A stretch of DNA of 64,000 nt from NCBI RefSeq assembly GCF_009496005.1, contig NZ_WIBF01000006.1, positions 161,390 through 225,389 of the forward strand. Direction: 5' to 3'. Position numbers and translations under genes: made by a program. The DNA is from Tritonibacter litoralis (GTDB taxonomy: Bacteria > Pseudomonadota > Alphaproteobacteria > Rhodobacterales > Rhodobacteraceae). The stretch's first letter is position 1. Each line of letters starts with the position of its first letter. The notes below the pieces were generated by a model that searched no databases, was not told the origin of the DNA, and worked only from the letters and a program-made list of their open reading frames with translations. Positions 6,856-16,011 of the stretch are shown here, piece by piece.

Positions 6856-8940
6856 ATGTTCGGTAAAGTAAAAGACCTGTTTTTCAACATCACGGGCCGC
6901 GATCAAAGCGGCCCGGCCTTTGGGTCGGTTAATCGACGTCTGCGCGAAACTGATGCGCTTGCAGCAAGTGTTAGCGAGCGCACAGCCCGCGCCGGGCGTT
7001 CAATGCAGCGCTTTGGCGCAGCGGGTACATTGGCTACGGGGGCGGTTGCCTTGGCGTTTCGCGATGTGATCGGCCTCTATGATGAGCAAGCCCGGGCTGA
7101 GGCGAAAGTTGCGCAGGCAGTGCGCCAGACCGGCGGCGCTGCTGGTTTCACCGCCGCACAGCTCAATGAACAGGCCAGCGCCTTACAAGACCTCACCCGG
7201 TTTGGCGATGAGGATATCCTGAACAAGGTCACCGCCCAATTGCTGACATTTGGCAATGTGTCTGGCCAGATCTTTACCGACGCTCAAAGCCTTGCGCTTG
7301 ATTTGGCGACCACTCTGGATGGCGACCTACAAAGCGCGTCAATCATGCTTGGCAAGGCCCTCAATGATCCGGTGAAGGGTTTGAGCGCTATGAGCCGCGC
7401 GGGCATCACGTTTAGTGAGACGCAAGCCGAGGTTATCAAAGACCTCGCCAAAACCGGCGACATTGCCGAGGCACAGCGCCTAATCCTTGATGAGATCGCA
7501 ACATATTACGGTGGGCAAGCTGCCGCCGCGCGGGACGCCGGGGCCGGTATTGTTGATGCGTGGTCAAATACATGGGGCGACGTCAAAGAAATCGTTGGCG
7601 GTGTTATTGTGGACACCTTGCCGCCCATCATTGCGGGTTTGAAAGACCTGATCGGGTGGTTCACTGACCTCACCCCAGAGGGTCAAAAAACCGTTGTGAT
7701 GTTTGGCGCGCTGGCCGTTGCAATCCCGCCCGTTACCGCAGCAATCGGCCTTATGGCGGTTGGGGTTTCGGCCCTCATGGGGCCGGTGGGATTGATCGCC
7801 GCAGGCTTGGCGGCAATAACGGGCGCGGCAATTGCCCTTACGCCTGAACAAACCAAACTCTCAACAGCGACCGATAATGTCACATTGGCGCTGGGTGACG
7901 AAATCACCCAATCACAGCTATTATCCGAGGTTCTGGGCACAAGCACACGCATGTCACTGGATGCGGCAAACAAAAAGCTTGATGAGGCCCGGGCGCGTCA
8001 TGAAAACGTCAAAGCAATCGTGGCTGAGCAACGCGCGCTAAAGCTTCAATCATCCGACTATCAAGACATTCTGGGGGCGATTTCGGACACTGAAAACGCC
8101 CTAAACTCTCTTGGCTTTCCGTCCATCGACGTGGCACCCGCGCGCAGCTCTGAGGCGTTTGAGGACTTGCAGTTGCGAATGGTCGAACTCCGAAAGCAGC
8201 AACAGGAATTTCTGCGCGCCGGGACTGAATATGAGGATCAGCTTAAACGGACTGAGGAAAATATTCGCTCATTGGAGGAGGCGATTGCCGACGCAGCCGG
8301 TGGGACGGTCACGCTTGGTGGTGACGATTTGATCACCCCCATCTCCCCCGGCGACCGTGCGGATACGCCAGACACACCGGGCGGCGGTGGTGGTGTGGCC
8401 AACGCCTTGCGCGACATCGGTTCGGCCATAGATGAAACGGCTGATGCGGATGGTTGGGACGTGGTGAAAGGAAACCTGCGTGCCCTGTTGTTTGAGGGGC
8501 AGAGCTTTGGTGACACCTTCGCAAACGTTGTGTCATCGGCCCTTGATCGCTTGTTTGACCTTGCCTTTTCGCCCGCGTGGGATGCGCTCTTTGACAACCT
8601 GTCAGAAAGCTTTTCCGGCACCGGCGGCGGATCAGGTGGCGGCGGTTTGTTGCAGGGTCTGTTCTCTGGGGCAAACAACTTTGTCGGCAACATCCTTGGC
8701 CTTGATACAGGTGGTGACGTAACTGTCAGCGGTAAGGCCGGGATCGACCGAAACTTGACCGTGCTGCGCACTTCGGACGCTGAACAGGTTAGCGTGCGTA
8801 GGCCGGGGGATATGGGCGGCATGGGTCGGGCGGTGAATGTCTACATCCAGACACCAGACCCGCAAGCTTTTCAGGCCAGCCGGGCACAGATCGGGCAGCA
8901 AATTTCCCGGGCGGTTGCTGTGGGAAATCGGGCAACGTAG
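6856..8940 (+). CDS. tail tape measure protein
   Basis: This 694-residue protein sets tail length and is probably ejected with the DNA. The N-terminal third contains the family pattern (GSVNRRLRETDALAASVSER, then SIMLGKALNDPVKGLSAMSRAGITF). Hydrophobic helices occur near residues 255-320 (VVMFGALAVAIPPVTAAIGLM), and a long charged coiled-coil region lies around 375-475. The C-terminus holds Gly-rich linkers and a segment (DTGGDVTVSGKAGIDRNLTV) common to phage minor tail proteins. AAAAGGTGAGC precedes the ATG. At about 694 residues the predicted tail is medium length. Confidence 0.92.
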   Translation: MFGKVKDLFFNITGRDQSGPAFGSVNRRLRETDALAASVSERTARAGRSMQRFGAAGTLATGAVALAFRDVIGLYDEQARAEAKVAQAVRQTGGAAGFTAAQLNEQASALQDLTRFGDEDILNKVTAQLLTFGNVSGQIFTDAQSLALDLATTLDGDLQSASIMLGKALNDPVKGLSAMSRAGITFSETQAEVIKDLAKTGDIAEAQRLILDEIATYYGGQAAAARDAGAGIVDAWSNTWGDVKEIVGGVIVDTLPPIIAGLKDLIGWFTDLTPEGQKTVVMFGALAVAIPPVTAAIGLMAVGVSALMGPVGLIAAGLAAITGAAIALTPEQTKLSTATDNVTLALGDEITQSQLLSEVLGTSTRMSLDAANKKLDEARARHENVKAIVAEQRALKLQSSDYQDILGAISDTENALNSLGFPSIDVAPARSSEAFEDLQLRMVELRKQQQEFLRAGTEYEDQLKRTEENIRSLEEAIADAAGGTVTLGGDDLITPISPGDRADTPDTPGGGGGVANALRDIGSAIDETADADGWDVVKGNLRALLFEGQSFGDTFANVVSSALDRLFDLAFSPAWDALFDNLSESFSGTGGGSGGGGLLQGLFSGANNFVGNILGLDTGGDVTVSGKAGIDRNLTVLRTSDAEQVSVRRPGDMGGMGRAVNVYIQTPDPQAFQASRAQIGQQISRAVAVGNRAT

Positions 8941-9464
8941 CTTTAGGGCGGTTTTTGTTGAGGGATTGGCGCGTTAGTCCTGTTTCGCGCTGGTTCCCCA
9001 AAGCTTGAAAAGCCGCTTTCCTGAGATGACCAACAAAACTGCCACGGTCACAGAAATGACAAGCGCGCCAAATCCCTGAGCCTCAAGAAAACCAAGTTTC
9101 ACATTGGTTTCTGAGACTAGCTCAACAAGTATTTTCATTTGGATCTTCCTTAAAAATAAGGAGCGGGAATGATTACCGCTCGAGGGTGAGATCCCAAAGC
9201 CTCTCAACTTCGGGGTATAGAAATCGTATTGGCAGCGCGACCGCAGCCAACCGAACCTGTCGCTTTATCACTCTCTCTTTACTTATCTCCGCGCTATGGC
9301 ACACGTCCTTAGCGTGTGCGCCCGTCCCTTAGCGCTCCCACACAGTGCCATCATGATTCTAACAGCACTATGTAGTGGGGCAAGCTTATCAAACCACTCC
9401 ATCTTGCGCAAGCACTGCGTGAGTTACTGACGCTTGTTTAACTTTCAAACCGAAGGAAGCGGCA
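8941..9464. other. intergenic insert holding an opposite-strand gene
   Basis: This 524-base gap interrupts an otherwise tightly packed late operon. It contains a short minus-strand gene (8974-9138), a hairpin GCACACG/CGTGTGC (9299-9305 with 9313-9319, loop TCCTTAG) and a second copy of the TCC(C)TTAGCG motif at about 9325-9334. A weak minus-strand promoter (TTGGCT, 16-base spacer, TACGAT) can be read around 9220-9255. No + strand gene is seen, so late transcription must run through it to reach the tail-tip genes. Confidence 0.6.
8974..9138 (-). CDS. 54-residue single-pass membrane protein, moron-like
   Basis: A small gene on the strand opposite to the whole late operon. It starts at ATG 9138 after AAGGAAG at good spacing, and its product MKILVELVSETNVKLGFLEA is followed by one clear transmembrane helix (ALVISVTVAVLLVISG, about residues 25-40) and a basic C-terminus. 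Single, independently transcribed genes between tail genes are known as morons and often serve the lysogen, for example in superinfection exclusion. That role is inferred from position and topology only; no family is recognised. Confidence 0.6.
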   Translation of the reverse strand: MKILVELVSETNVKLGFLEAQGFGALVISVTVAVLLVISGKRLFKLWGTSAKQD

Positions 9465-10148
9465 ATGGCCCACTATTCAATCGAATTCCCGCGCGATATT
9501 GCACAGGGCTGCCAAGCCATCCTTGAGCGCCGTGATGAAGTGGTCATGTTGGCAAGTGGTCATGAGGAATCCAATCAGCGTTGGACACATGCCCGGCGTT
9601 CTTGGGCCGCCGGTCTGGCAATCCGCTCACATGCTGATCTTGCCAAAGTGGTTGAGCTGTTTGAGGAGGTGCGGGGCCGCGCCAACTCGTTCCACTTTCG
9701 CGATTGGCTGGATTGGCGCAGCGCTTTAGCACCCGGGCCAATCACGCCGACTGACCAACCCCTTGGCAGCCCAATCACAGGCAGCACCGAATATGAGCCT
9801 GCATTTGGGGATGGGGTCACAACTGCATTCCAGATCACCAAACGATATGGACTGACCAATCCTTACTTGCGCCCCATCGCGCTGCCGCACTCAACATCCC
9901 TAAGGGTGGCCGTTGATGGCACCGAGATCGTTTCAGGATGGACGCTTTCACCCACTGGTGGCGTGCTGACATTTGACACGCCGCCCGCTGCTGGTCTCCC
10001 CCTCACTGCCGGGTTCACCTTTGATGTACCGGTTCGGTTTTCAGACAGCTCGCTTTCCTTGGAGTGGGCTTATTTCAATGAAAACGGCGGCTCTGGCATG
10101 GCCCCGGATATCACGCTGATTGAAAAACGCCTTGATTGGCTGAGCTGA
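9465..10148 (+). CDS. distal tail protein, DUF2460 (GTA gp12-like)
   Basis: This 227-residue protein matches the rhodobacterial GTA distal tail protein family. The N-terminal motif (IEFPRDIAQGCQAILERRDEV) and ANSFHFRDWLDW are characteristic, followed by GDGVTTAFQITKRY and a C-terminal RFSDSSLSLEW segment. It would form the ring that joins the tail tube to the hub. GAAGGAAG precedes the ATG. It begins the four-gene GTA-type tip module (distal tail, hub, peptidase, megatron), which continues without interruption to 15530. Confidence 0.88.
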   Translation: MAHYSIEFPRDIAQGCQAILERRDEVVMLASGHEESNQRWTHARRSWAAGLAIRSHADLAKVVELFEEVRGRANSFHFRDWLDWRSALAPGPITPTDQPLGSPITGSTEYEPAFGDGVTTAFQITKRYGLTNPYLRPIALPHSTSLRVAVDGTEIVSGWTLSPTGGVLTFDTPPAAGLPLTAGFTFDVPVRFSDSSLSLEWAYFNENGGSGMAPDITLIEKRLDWLS

Positions 10149-10160
10149 GGAACATCTGAC

Positions 10161-11036
10161 ATGAGTGCTTATTCAGACGCCCTTGAAACGGGCAGCACAA
10201 CCTTGTGCCGTTGTTTCCGCATCACCCGCGCCGATGAGACGGTAATGGGGTTCACCGATCATGACGCGGATATCAGTTTTGACGGCGTAACCTACAGCGC
10301 AGAGGCCGCACTGAGCGCAAGTGAAGCAGCCTCAACACTTGGATTTGCGCCTGATGAAATGGAGGCGCACGGTGCGCTTTCTCATCAGGCCATCACGGAG
10401 GCCGATCTTATTGCCGGGCGCTTTGATGGTGCCGCTGTTGAGGTCTGGGATGTGGATTGGCGCAACACTGCGACACGTGCGCTTTTGGGGCGCTACACGG
10501 TCGGTGAAGTTGAACGCGGTGGTGTGGCATTTCGTGCCGAGCTGCGGTCCTTGGCCGCCTCTTTGGATCGGCCAGAGGGTCGCGTACATACCACACTTTG
10601 CGATGTGCGCCGCCTTGGGGATGGGCGCTGCGGGCTTGATCTTACCGCTTGGCAAGCCACCGCCACTGTTGTTTCGGTTGATGGCCTTGAGGTCTGGGTA
10701 TCAGGTTTGGACGAGTTCAATCCGGGCTTTTTTGACAAAGGCACGGTGGAATGGCTGACAGGGGGCAACGCGGGATCGGCAGGTGACATCCGGGCGACTT
10801 TGGATAGTGCGGGATCACTGGTCTTGTCGCTTTGGCGGGCACCGGCGGCAACCATTGCTATTGGTGATACGCTGACAGTGACAGCGGGCTGCAACAGAAC
10901 GGCTGACACTTGCCGCAATCGGTTCAACAACTTGGTGAACTTTCGGGGCTTCCCGCACATGCCCGGCGAGGCGTTCTTGCGTGATTATGGCATTGAGGGT
11001 GACCCGGATCAGACCGGAGGCAGCCGTTTTGAATGA
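10161..11036 (+). CDS. tail hub protein, DUF2163 (GTA gp13-like)
   Basis: A 291-residue hub protein. It shows FRITRADETVMGFTDHDADI near the start, and two cysteine clusters: LCDVRRLGDGRCG (about residues 146-158) and CNRTADTCRNRFNN, followed by FRGFPHMPG. In the Rhodobacter capsulatus GTA the homologous hub carries an iron-sulfur cluster, and these cysteines are the likely ligands here. Its end overlaps the TTG start of the NlpC/P60 gene, as in GTA clusters. Confidence 0.88.
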   Translation: MSAYSDALETGSTTLCRCFRITRADETVMGFTDHDADISFDGVTYSAEAALSASEAASTLGFAPDEMEAHGALSHQAITEADLIAGRFDGAAVEVWDVDWRNTATRALLGRYTVGEVERGGVAFRAELRSLAASLDRPEGRVHTTLCDVRRLGDGRCGLDLTAWQATATVVSVDGLEVWVSGLDEFNPGFFDKGTVEWLTGGNAGSAGDIRATLDSAGSLVLSLWRAPAATIAIGDTLTVTAGCNRTADTCRNRFNNLVNFRGFPHMPGEAFLRDYGIEGDPDQTGGSRFE

Positions 11037-11643
11037 TGCGTTAAACCCCGCCTTAGTCATAGCTCACGCCCGGGCTTGGATTGGTACACCCTTTATTCAG
11101 CAGGGCGCATTTCGCGGCGCAGGTGCGGATTGTGTCGGATTGATCCGGGGCTTGTTTTCCGAGGTCGCAGGAAAGGTGGTCACCCCACCACCGTGGCATC
11201 ACGATTGGTCAAGCGGGGTTGGTGAGCCGATATTGAAAACCTTGCCGCAGCATGTCACCCCGATTGCTATTTCGGATGCGCGCCCGGGCAATATCGTGAC
11301 CTATCGCGTTGGCAAGAAGCGCGCGGCCCATGTTGGCATTCTCACCGATCTGGGAATCATTCACGCTTGGGAACATTGCGGCGTAACCGAAAGCCCTGAC
11401 CATATCCGATCCGTTACAAGTGCTTGGGCCATACCTTGCCCCTCAGGCTGCGAAACCGGGCCTAAAAGCCTGAGGTTAGACGATTGCCTTGCGGTGATCT
11501 ATCCAGACCCCAACGGCTATTATGCGGAAATATCGCTCTTGGTCGACGGCTCTCCCCTCGCCCGGTCCCGACATTACACGTCTCAAGCGCAAGCTCTGGC
11601 TATGCTTGATCCGATTTATTCAAACATCGAAACAGTGGAGTAA
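11029..11643 (+). CDS. NlpC/P60 tail peptidase (GTA gp14-like)
   Basis: A 204-residue cell-wall peptidase expected at the tail tip, where it opens peptidoglycan for DNA entry. GADCVGLIRG carries the catalytic Cys, and AAHVGILTD the His. I chose TTG at 11029, overlapping the hub stop, because GGAGG (11016-11020) sits eight bases upstream; the frame is open further but the resulting sequence is not family-like. The product then begins LNDALNPALVIAHARAWIGT, which fits the family N-terminus. It is followed after five bases by the large fiber/hub gene. Confidence 0.86.
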   Translation: MNDALNPALVIAHARAWIGTPFIQQGAFRGAGADCVGLIRGLFSEVAGKVVTPPPWHHDWSSGVGEPILKTLPQHVTPIAISDARPGNIVTYRVGKKRAAHVGILTDLGIIHAWEHCGVTESPDHIRSVTSAWAIPCPSGCETGPKSLRLDDCLAVIYPDPNGYYAEISLLVDGSPLARSRHYTSQAQALAMLDPIYSNIETVE

Positions 11644-11648
11644 GCTTC

Positions 11649-14600
11649 ATGGCAACGCTATTACTTGGTGCGGCAGGGGCCGCCGTTGGTGGCGCTATTG
11701 GCGGCACTGTGTTCGGGATTGGTGCGGCAGCGATTGGCAAAGCGGTTGGCGCTTCCATTGGCCGCGCCATTGATCAGCGCCTTTTATCGGCTCTGGCTCC
11801 CGCAACCAAGCAAGAGGGGCCGCGCTTGGAAACGCTGGATGTTATGACCAGTGAAGAAGGTGCCCCGCTTTTTAGCTTGAATGGACGGGTTGCCATCGCC
11901 GGGGAGGTCATCTGGGCAGCAAAGCTCAAAGAGGTCGTGAAGACATCCACCCAAAAAGTTGGGTCAGGCAAGCGCAAGCAAAAAGTTGAAAAAACTGAAT
12001 ACAGCTATTTTGCCTCCTTTGCGGTCTCGCTGGGCGAGGGGCAATTGTCTGGGTTTGGCCGAATTTGGGCCAATGGAGAACTGCTGGACATCACCGATTT
12101 GTTGAGCGATGGGCGGTTGCGGTTTTACCCGGGGTCTGAGACGCAAACGACAGACCCTTTGATTTTGGCGATTGAAGGTTCAGCCCCTGCTTATCGCGGC
12201 ACCGCGTACATCCTATTTGAGGATTTGCCACTTGCAGATTTCAACAACGCGGTGCCTCAGATCAAGGTCGAAGTGTTTGGCCAAAGCGGTGAAATGGAGC
12301 AACTGGTCAAGGGTGTGAACATCATCCCCGGCTCTACCGAGTGGGGCTATATGCCTGAGGTTGTGCATAAGCAGGAACTCAACAATCAAGGTGAGGTTGT
12401 TCAACAGGAAGCCGACAATGCAGCGCGTTACAGCGGTGTTTCTGATTGGACTGTCAGTTTAAACCACATGGAAACTGTGCTCCCTGAGGCCAACACCGTG
12501 AGCCTTGTTGTTGCATGGTTTGGCACCGACTTGCGCGCTGGTCTTTGTGAGATTGAACCACGCATTGAAGATCGGGAGAAATCCACAAGCGTACCATGGG
12601 GTGCATCTGGACTGACCAAAGAGACCGCAAACGAGGTTTCGCAAACTTCGGACGAGCGGCCCGCCTTTGGCTCAACGCCCGCCGATATTGCGGTGATCAG
12701 CGCCATTCGCGACCTGCGCGCACGCGGAAAGCGTGTGTTGCTCTATCCGTTTGTGATGATGGATGTGACAGACAGCCAAGCCCTACCCGATCCATCGGGC
12801 GACGGTGTGCAAGGTGCCTATCCTTGGCGTGGCAGGATCGCGCCGCGCAACGGTGAGGGTGTTGGCACTGAAATCGCCGCATTCATGGGCACCGCCGCTC
12901 CTTCTGATTTCACCGCCGCCGAGAATGCCGTGACATATAGCGGCCCGGCAGAATGGCGTTTTCGCCGGTTCATTCTGCACCTTGCGCACCTCGCCTCAGT
13001 TGCGGGTGGGGTTGACGCATTTCTGATCGGCACCGAAATGCGGGGGCTATCAATGGCCCCAAGTGAACCGGGTGTGTATCCGTTTGTGTCTGCGCTCAAA
13101 ACGCTGGCAGCCGATGTTCGCACAATTCTGCCCACCTCGCTCATCAGCTATGGTGCAGACTGGTCAGAATATCACTCCCATCAGGATGGTGACGATTTGC
13201 GGTTTCACTTGGACCCGCTTTGGTCTGATCCCAACATAGACTTTGTGGGCATTGATAATTATTTGCCTATCTCAGATTGGCGACCGGGCACGTCTCACTT
13301 GGACTATGACCCGGTGCGCGGTCACACCTCGCCATATTCTCTGGACTATTTGAAAGGGAATATTGAGGGCGGGGAATATTGGGATTGGTACTATCAATCC
13401 GACGCCGACCGGGCCGCGCAGATCCGCACACCAATTGAAGATCTGGCCTATGGTGAGCCTTGGGTCTATCGGCAAAAAGCGGTGCGGGATTGGCAGTCAT
13501 ACACGCACCATGAGCGCCTTAGCGGCATCCGGGAAACACCTTCCACCGATTGGGTCGCTGGTTCAAAACCGGTATGGTTCACAGAGCTTGGATGCCCGGC
13601 GGTCACTTTTGGGGCCAATCAACCAAACGTCTTTTACGCGCCGAAATCCTCGGAAAGCTTTTTGCCGTGGTTTTCAGTTGGCGTGCGAGATGACTTCATG
13701 CAACGCCAATACTTGCGCGCCAGTTTGGAATGGTGGCGCGACAACGGCGGCACCGCTGTCAGCATTGACGATGTTCAAATTTGGTGCTGGGACGCCCGGC
13801 CATGGCCTGAATTCCCGCTGCAAACCTCGTTATGGTCAGATGGCCCCGATTGGTTCTCGGGCCACTGGCTCAATGGTCGCGCAGGAGCCGCCCCGGCGGC
13901 TGAGGCCATTGAGCGCCGCCTGACAGGATACCATGGGTTGTCTGACAGCGACTTGAACCTGAGCGCCTGCTTTGGTCAAGCGGACGGCTACCCGGCCTCT
14001 GCCCCGATAGGTTTCCGGGACTTTCTGCAACCGCTGGAGGTGGGGCTGGCCTTGCAGTCCCATGAGGCGGGCGGGCGGGTTTTGGTTGAGTCGCGCGGGG
14101 CTGCCATCACCGTGCCTGAGGTTCAGGAGTCATGGTTCATAGATGTGGAAAATGGCCCCTTGTTCACAGCTAAGCGCGGCGCGCTTGAGGATGTGGCATC
14201 AACCGCAATTGTTCGGTTCTTGGATGGACTGGGTAATTATGAGCGTGTTTCCACGCGAGCAATTATCGGTGCGGGCCGTGAGGGGGGAACGTCAACGGCT
14301 GAATCACCTCTGGTGATGGATTTCAACTCCGGCACCATGGCCGCTGAACACTTGTTGCGGGTCGCGGCGGACGGTCGCGAAAGTCTCAGTTTCCGACTGC
14401 CGCGATCTTCCACCCGCATCAGGCCCGGCGTGGTTGTACCCGTGCGCTTGGGTGATGAGGCGGTGCGACCAATGATGATTGAGCGCGTGGTTGAAGGCGA
14501 AACCAAAACCATTGAAGCGCGTTCTTACAACTATGGCAGTTTTGCCCCAACAGGCAATCTTACCCGCCCCGCGCTTTCACGGCGTGTGCGAGGGTCTTCT

Positions 14601-15530
14601 GCAGTGATTGCGCGGATCTTGGATGTTCCGGTCTTGCCGGGCAGCATCGCTGAGGAATGGGATTCGCTTGTCGCATTCCATTCTGATCCATGGCCACAGG
14701 GCATTGTCTGGGCGATAGGTTCAGATGACACCACGGGTTTTGCCGATAGTGGCGATGCGCCGGTGCGGTCTGCAATCGGTGAAACCACAAGCGCGCTTGC
14801 TGCGGGTGGCTCTCACACATGGCAAGAGGTGACCGTCACTGTGCGCTTAAACAGCGGTGTTTTAACATCAGCCGCCGCCGCTGATGTGCTCAACAACAGC
14901 AATGGGCTTGCCATTGAGCATGCCGCCGGTTGGGAGGTTGTTCAGTTTCGTGATGCCGAGCTAATCGGGCATCGTGAATGGCGATTAAGTGGTTTATTGC
15001 GTGGCCGCCTAGGTACGGACGGCGTTGTATCAAATTCCGCGTTGCCATCAGGTGCCACTGTGGTTGCCTTAGACACCGCGCTGCAGCCGCTTGGCCTTGC
15101 GTCATCTGAGGTTGGATTACAGCGATATGTGCGCTTTGGTCCTGTGGATCTTGATGTGTCGAAACACGATGTGCGCCCGCATGTGGGCCAAGCTGCTGGC
15201 CGTCGCCCTTATGCGCCCTGTCATCTGCGTCTTTTGGAAAGTAACAGCGACACGGTTCTGACTTGGGTTAGACGCACGCGCACGGACGGGGAGGCCGATT
15301 GGCGTGATGAGGTCACGGATGTGCCCCTTGGTGAAGCAAGTGAGCGCTACGCCGTTGAGGTTATCAGCGGTGACACCCTTGTGCACACAACCGAGGTCAC
15401 CGAGCCAAATTTTACCTACACCGCCGCACAGGCCGCGTCTGATGGCGTGCCCACCCCCTTCACTATGCGGGTTGCGATGATTTCCGAAACCTACGGCCCC
15501 GGCATGTGGGCCAGTATTGAAGTCACCTAG
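11649..15530 (+). CDS. GTA-type tail tip protein (megatron, TIM-barrel domain)
   Basis: This 1293-residue protein is the large tip protein of the GTA/siphovirus class that contacts the cell surface. It starts with a Gly/Ala-rich hydrophobic segment (LLLGAAGAAVGGAIGGTVF). A middle region of about residues 440-740 is the GTA TIM-barrel-like domain (FRRFILHLAHLAS, GTEMRGLSM, DFVGIDNYLPISDWR, VWFTELGCPA, WWRDNGGTAVS). Phage-tail-3 type domains follow (EHLLRVAADGRESLSFRLPR, WRLSGLLRGRLGTDG). Length and order match gp15 of the R. capsulatus GTA. Receptor specificity probably lies in the C-terminal third. Confidence 0.92.
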   Translation: MATLLLGAAGAAVGGAIGGTVFGIGAAAIGKAVGASIGRAIDQRLLSALAPATKQEGPRLETLDVMTSEEGAPLFSLNGRVAIAGEVIWAAKLKEVVKTSTQKVGSGKRKQKVEKTEYSYFASFAVSLGEGQLSGFGRIWANGELLDITDLLSDGRLRFYPGSETQTTDPLILAIEGSAPAYRGTAYILFEDLPLADFNNAVPQIKVEVFGQSGEMEQLVKGVNIIPGSTEWGYMPEVVHKQELNNQGEVVQQEADNAARYSGVSDWTVSLNHMETVLPEANTVSLVVAWFGTDLRAGLCEIEPRIEDREKSTSVPWGASGLTKETANEVSQTSDERPAFGSTPADIAVISAIRDLRARGKRVLLYPFVMMDVTDSQALPDPSGDGVQGAYPWRGRIAPRNGEGVGTEIAAFMGTAAPSDFTAAENAVTYSGPAEWRFRRFILHLAHLASVAGGVDAFLIGTEMRGLSMAPSEPGVYPFVSALKTLAADVRTILPTSLISYGADWSEYHSHQDGDDLRFHLDPLWSDPNIDFVGIDNYLPISDWRPGTSHLDYDPVRGHTSPYSLDYLKGNIEGGEYWDWYYQSDADRAAQIRTPIEDLAYGEPWVYRQKAVRDWQSYTHHERLSGIRETPSTDWVAGSKPVWFTELGCPAVTFGANQPNVFYAPKSSESFLPWFSVGVRDDFMQRQYLRASLEWWRDNGGTAVSIDDVQIWCWDARPWPEFPLQTSLWSDGPDWFSGHWLNGRAGAAPAAEAIERRLTGYHGLSDSDLNLSACFGQADGYPASAPIGFRDFLQPLEVGLALQSHEAGGRVLVESRGAAITVPEVQESWFIDVENGPLFTAKRGALEDVASTAIVRFLDGLGNYERVSTRAIIGAGREGGTSTAESPLVMDFNSGTMAAEHLLRVAADGRESLSFRLPRSSTRIRPGVVVPVRLGDEAVRPMMIERVVEGETKTIEARSYNYGSFAPTGNLTRPALSRRVRGSSAVIARILDVPVLPGSIAEEWDSLVAFHSDPWPQGIVWAIGSDDTTGFADSGDAPVRSAIGETTSALAAGGSHTWQEVTVTVRLNSGVLTSAAAADVLNNSNGLAIEHAAGWEVVQFRDAELIGHREWRLSGLLRGRLGTDGVVSNSALPSGATVVALDTALQPLGLASSEVGLQRYVRFGPVDLDVSKHDVRPHVGQAAGRRPYAPCHLRLLESNSDTVLTWVRRTRTDGEADWRDEVTDVPLGEASERYAVEVISGDTLVHTTEVTEPNFTYTAAQAASDGVPTPFTMRVAMISETYGPGMWASIEVT

Positions 15531-15538
15531 GAGGTTAC

Positions 15539-15940
15539 ATGAGTGACGCTATTTTGATGGCTGCAGCCGCCCGGCTGGCTGCGGCATTTCCTGATTGGAA
15601 TGATGCGACCGGCAACGCCCATCCTACGCCTGCCAGCAGCCTCCCGGCATTCGCTTTGCGGCTGACCTACTCCGATTCTGAGCGTGTCGGGATGGGTGAC
15701 CATCGCTTTATTCATGAGGGTCAGCTTGAAATTGGCATTGAAATCAACACGCCGCCTGACAGTGAGACTGGCCTCCATGACTTAGCGAGGCAGATCAACC
15801 AAGTCTTGCTGGCTGACCCGCCAGACCTCAACGGCACGGCTTGGTCAATTGAAAAAGGCAGCTTTGAAGCTGACCACGAAAAGGCAGAAACACCGATCAG
15901 TCGGGGTGAACTTCTGATGCCCATTCAAGTTCTCGAGTAG
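15539..15940 (+). CDS. small tail protein, tail-terminator-like
   Basis: A 133-residue protein with a GGAGG ribosome site directly before the ATG at 15539. The pattern (SLPAFALRLTYSDSERVG, EGQLEIGIEIN, LHDLARQINQVLLADP, GELLMPIQVLE) is like short alpha/beta tail-terminator proteins that cap the tail tube. If so, its place after the tip gene is unusual, because the terminator gene normally sits before the tail-tube gene, where none was found here. Identity is tentative. Two terminators follow. Confidence 0.5.
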   Translation: MSDAILMAAAARLAAAFPDWNDATGNAHPTPASSLPAFALRLTYSDSERVGMGDHRFIHEGQLEIGIEINTPPDSETGLHDLARQINQVLLADPPDLNGTAWSIEKGSFEADHEKAETPISRGELLMPIQVLE

Positions 15941-15962
15941 CGCGATCAGCGCCGTTTTTTTT
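15940..15962 (+). terminator. terminator 1 after structural operon
   Basis: A short GCGC-GATCA-GCGC stem (15940-15952) is followed by CG and eight T residues (15955-15962). Confidence 0.5.
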
Positions 15963-15973
15963 AACTAGACACC

Positions 15974-15998
15974 GGCCCGGGCATTCCCCGGGCCTTTT
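15974..15998 (+). terminator. terminator 2 after structural operon
   Basis: GGCCCGGG (15974-15981) and CCCGGGCC (15987-15994) form a perfect 8-bp stem with a CATTC loop, followed by TTTT. It separates the structural operon from the lysis block, whose first gene starts at 16012 without room for a conventional promoter, so some read-through is implied. Confidence 0.75.
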
Positions 15999-16011
15999 CA
16001 TTGGAGGCGAC

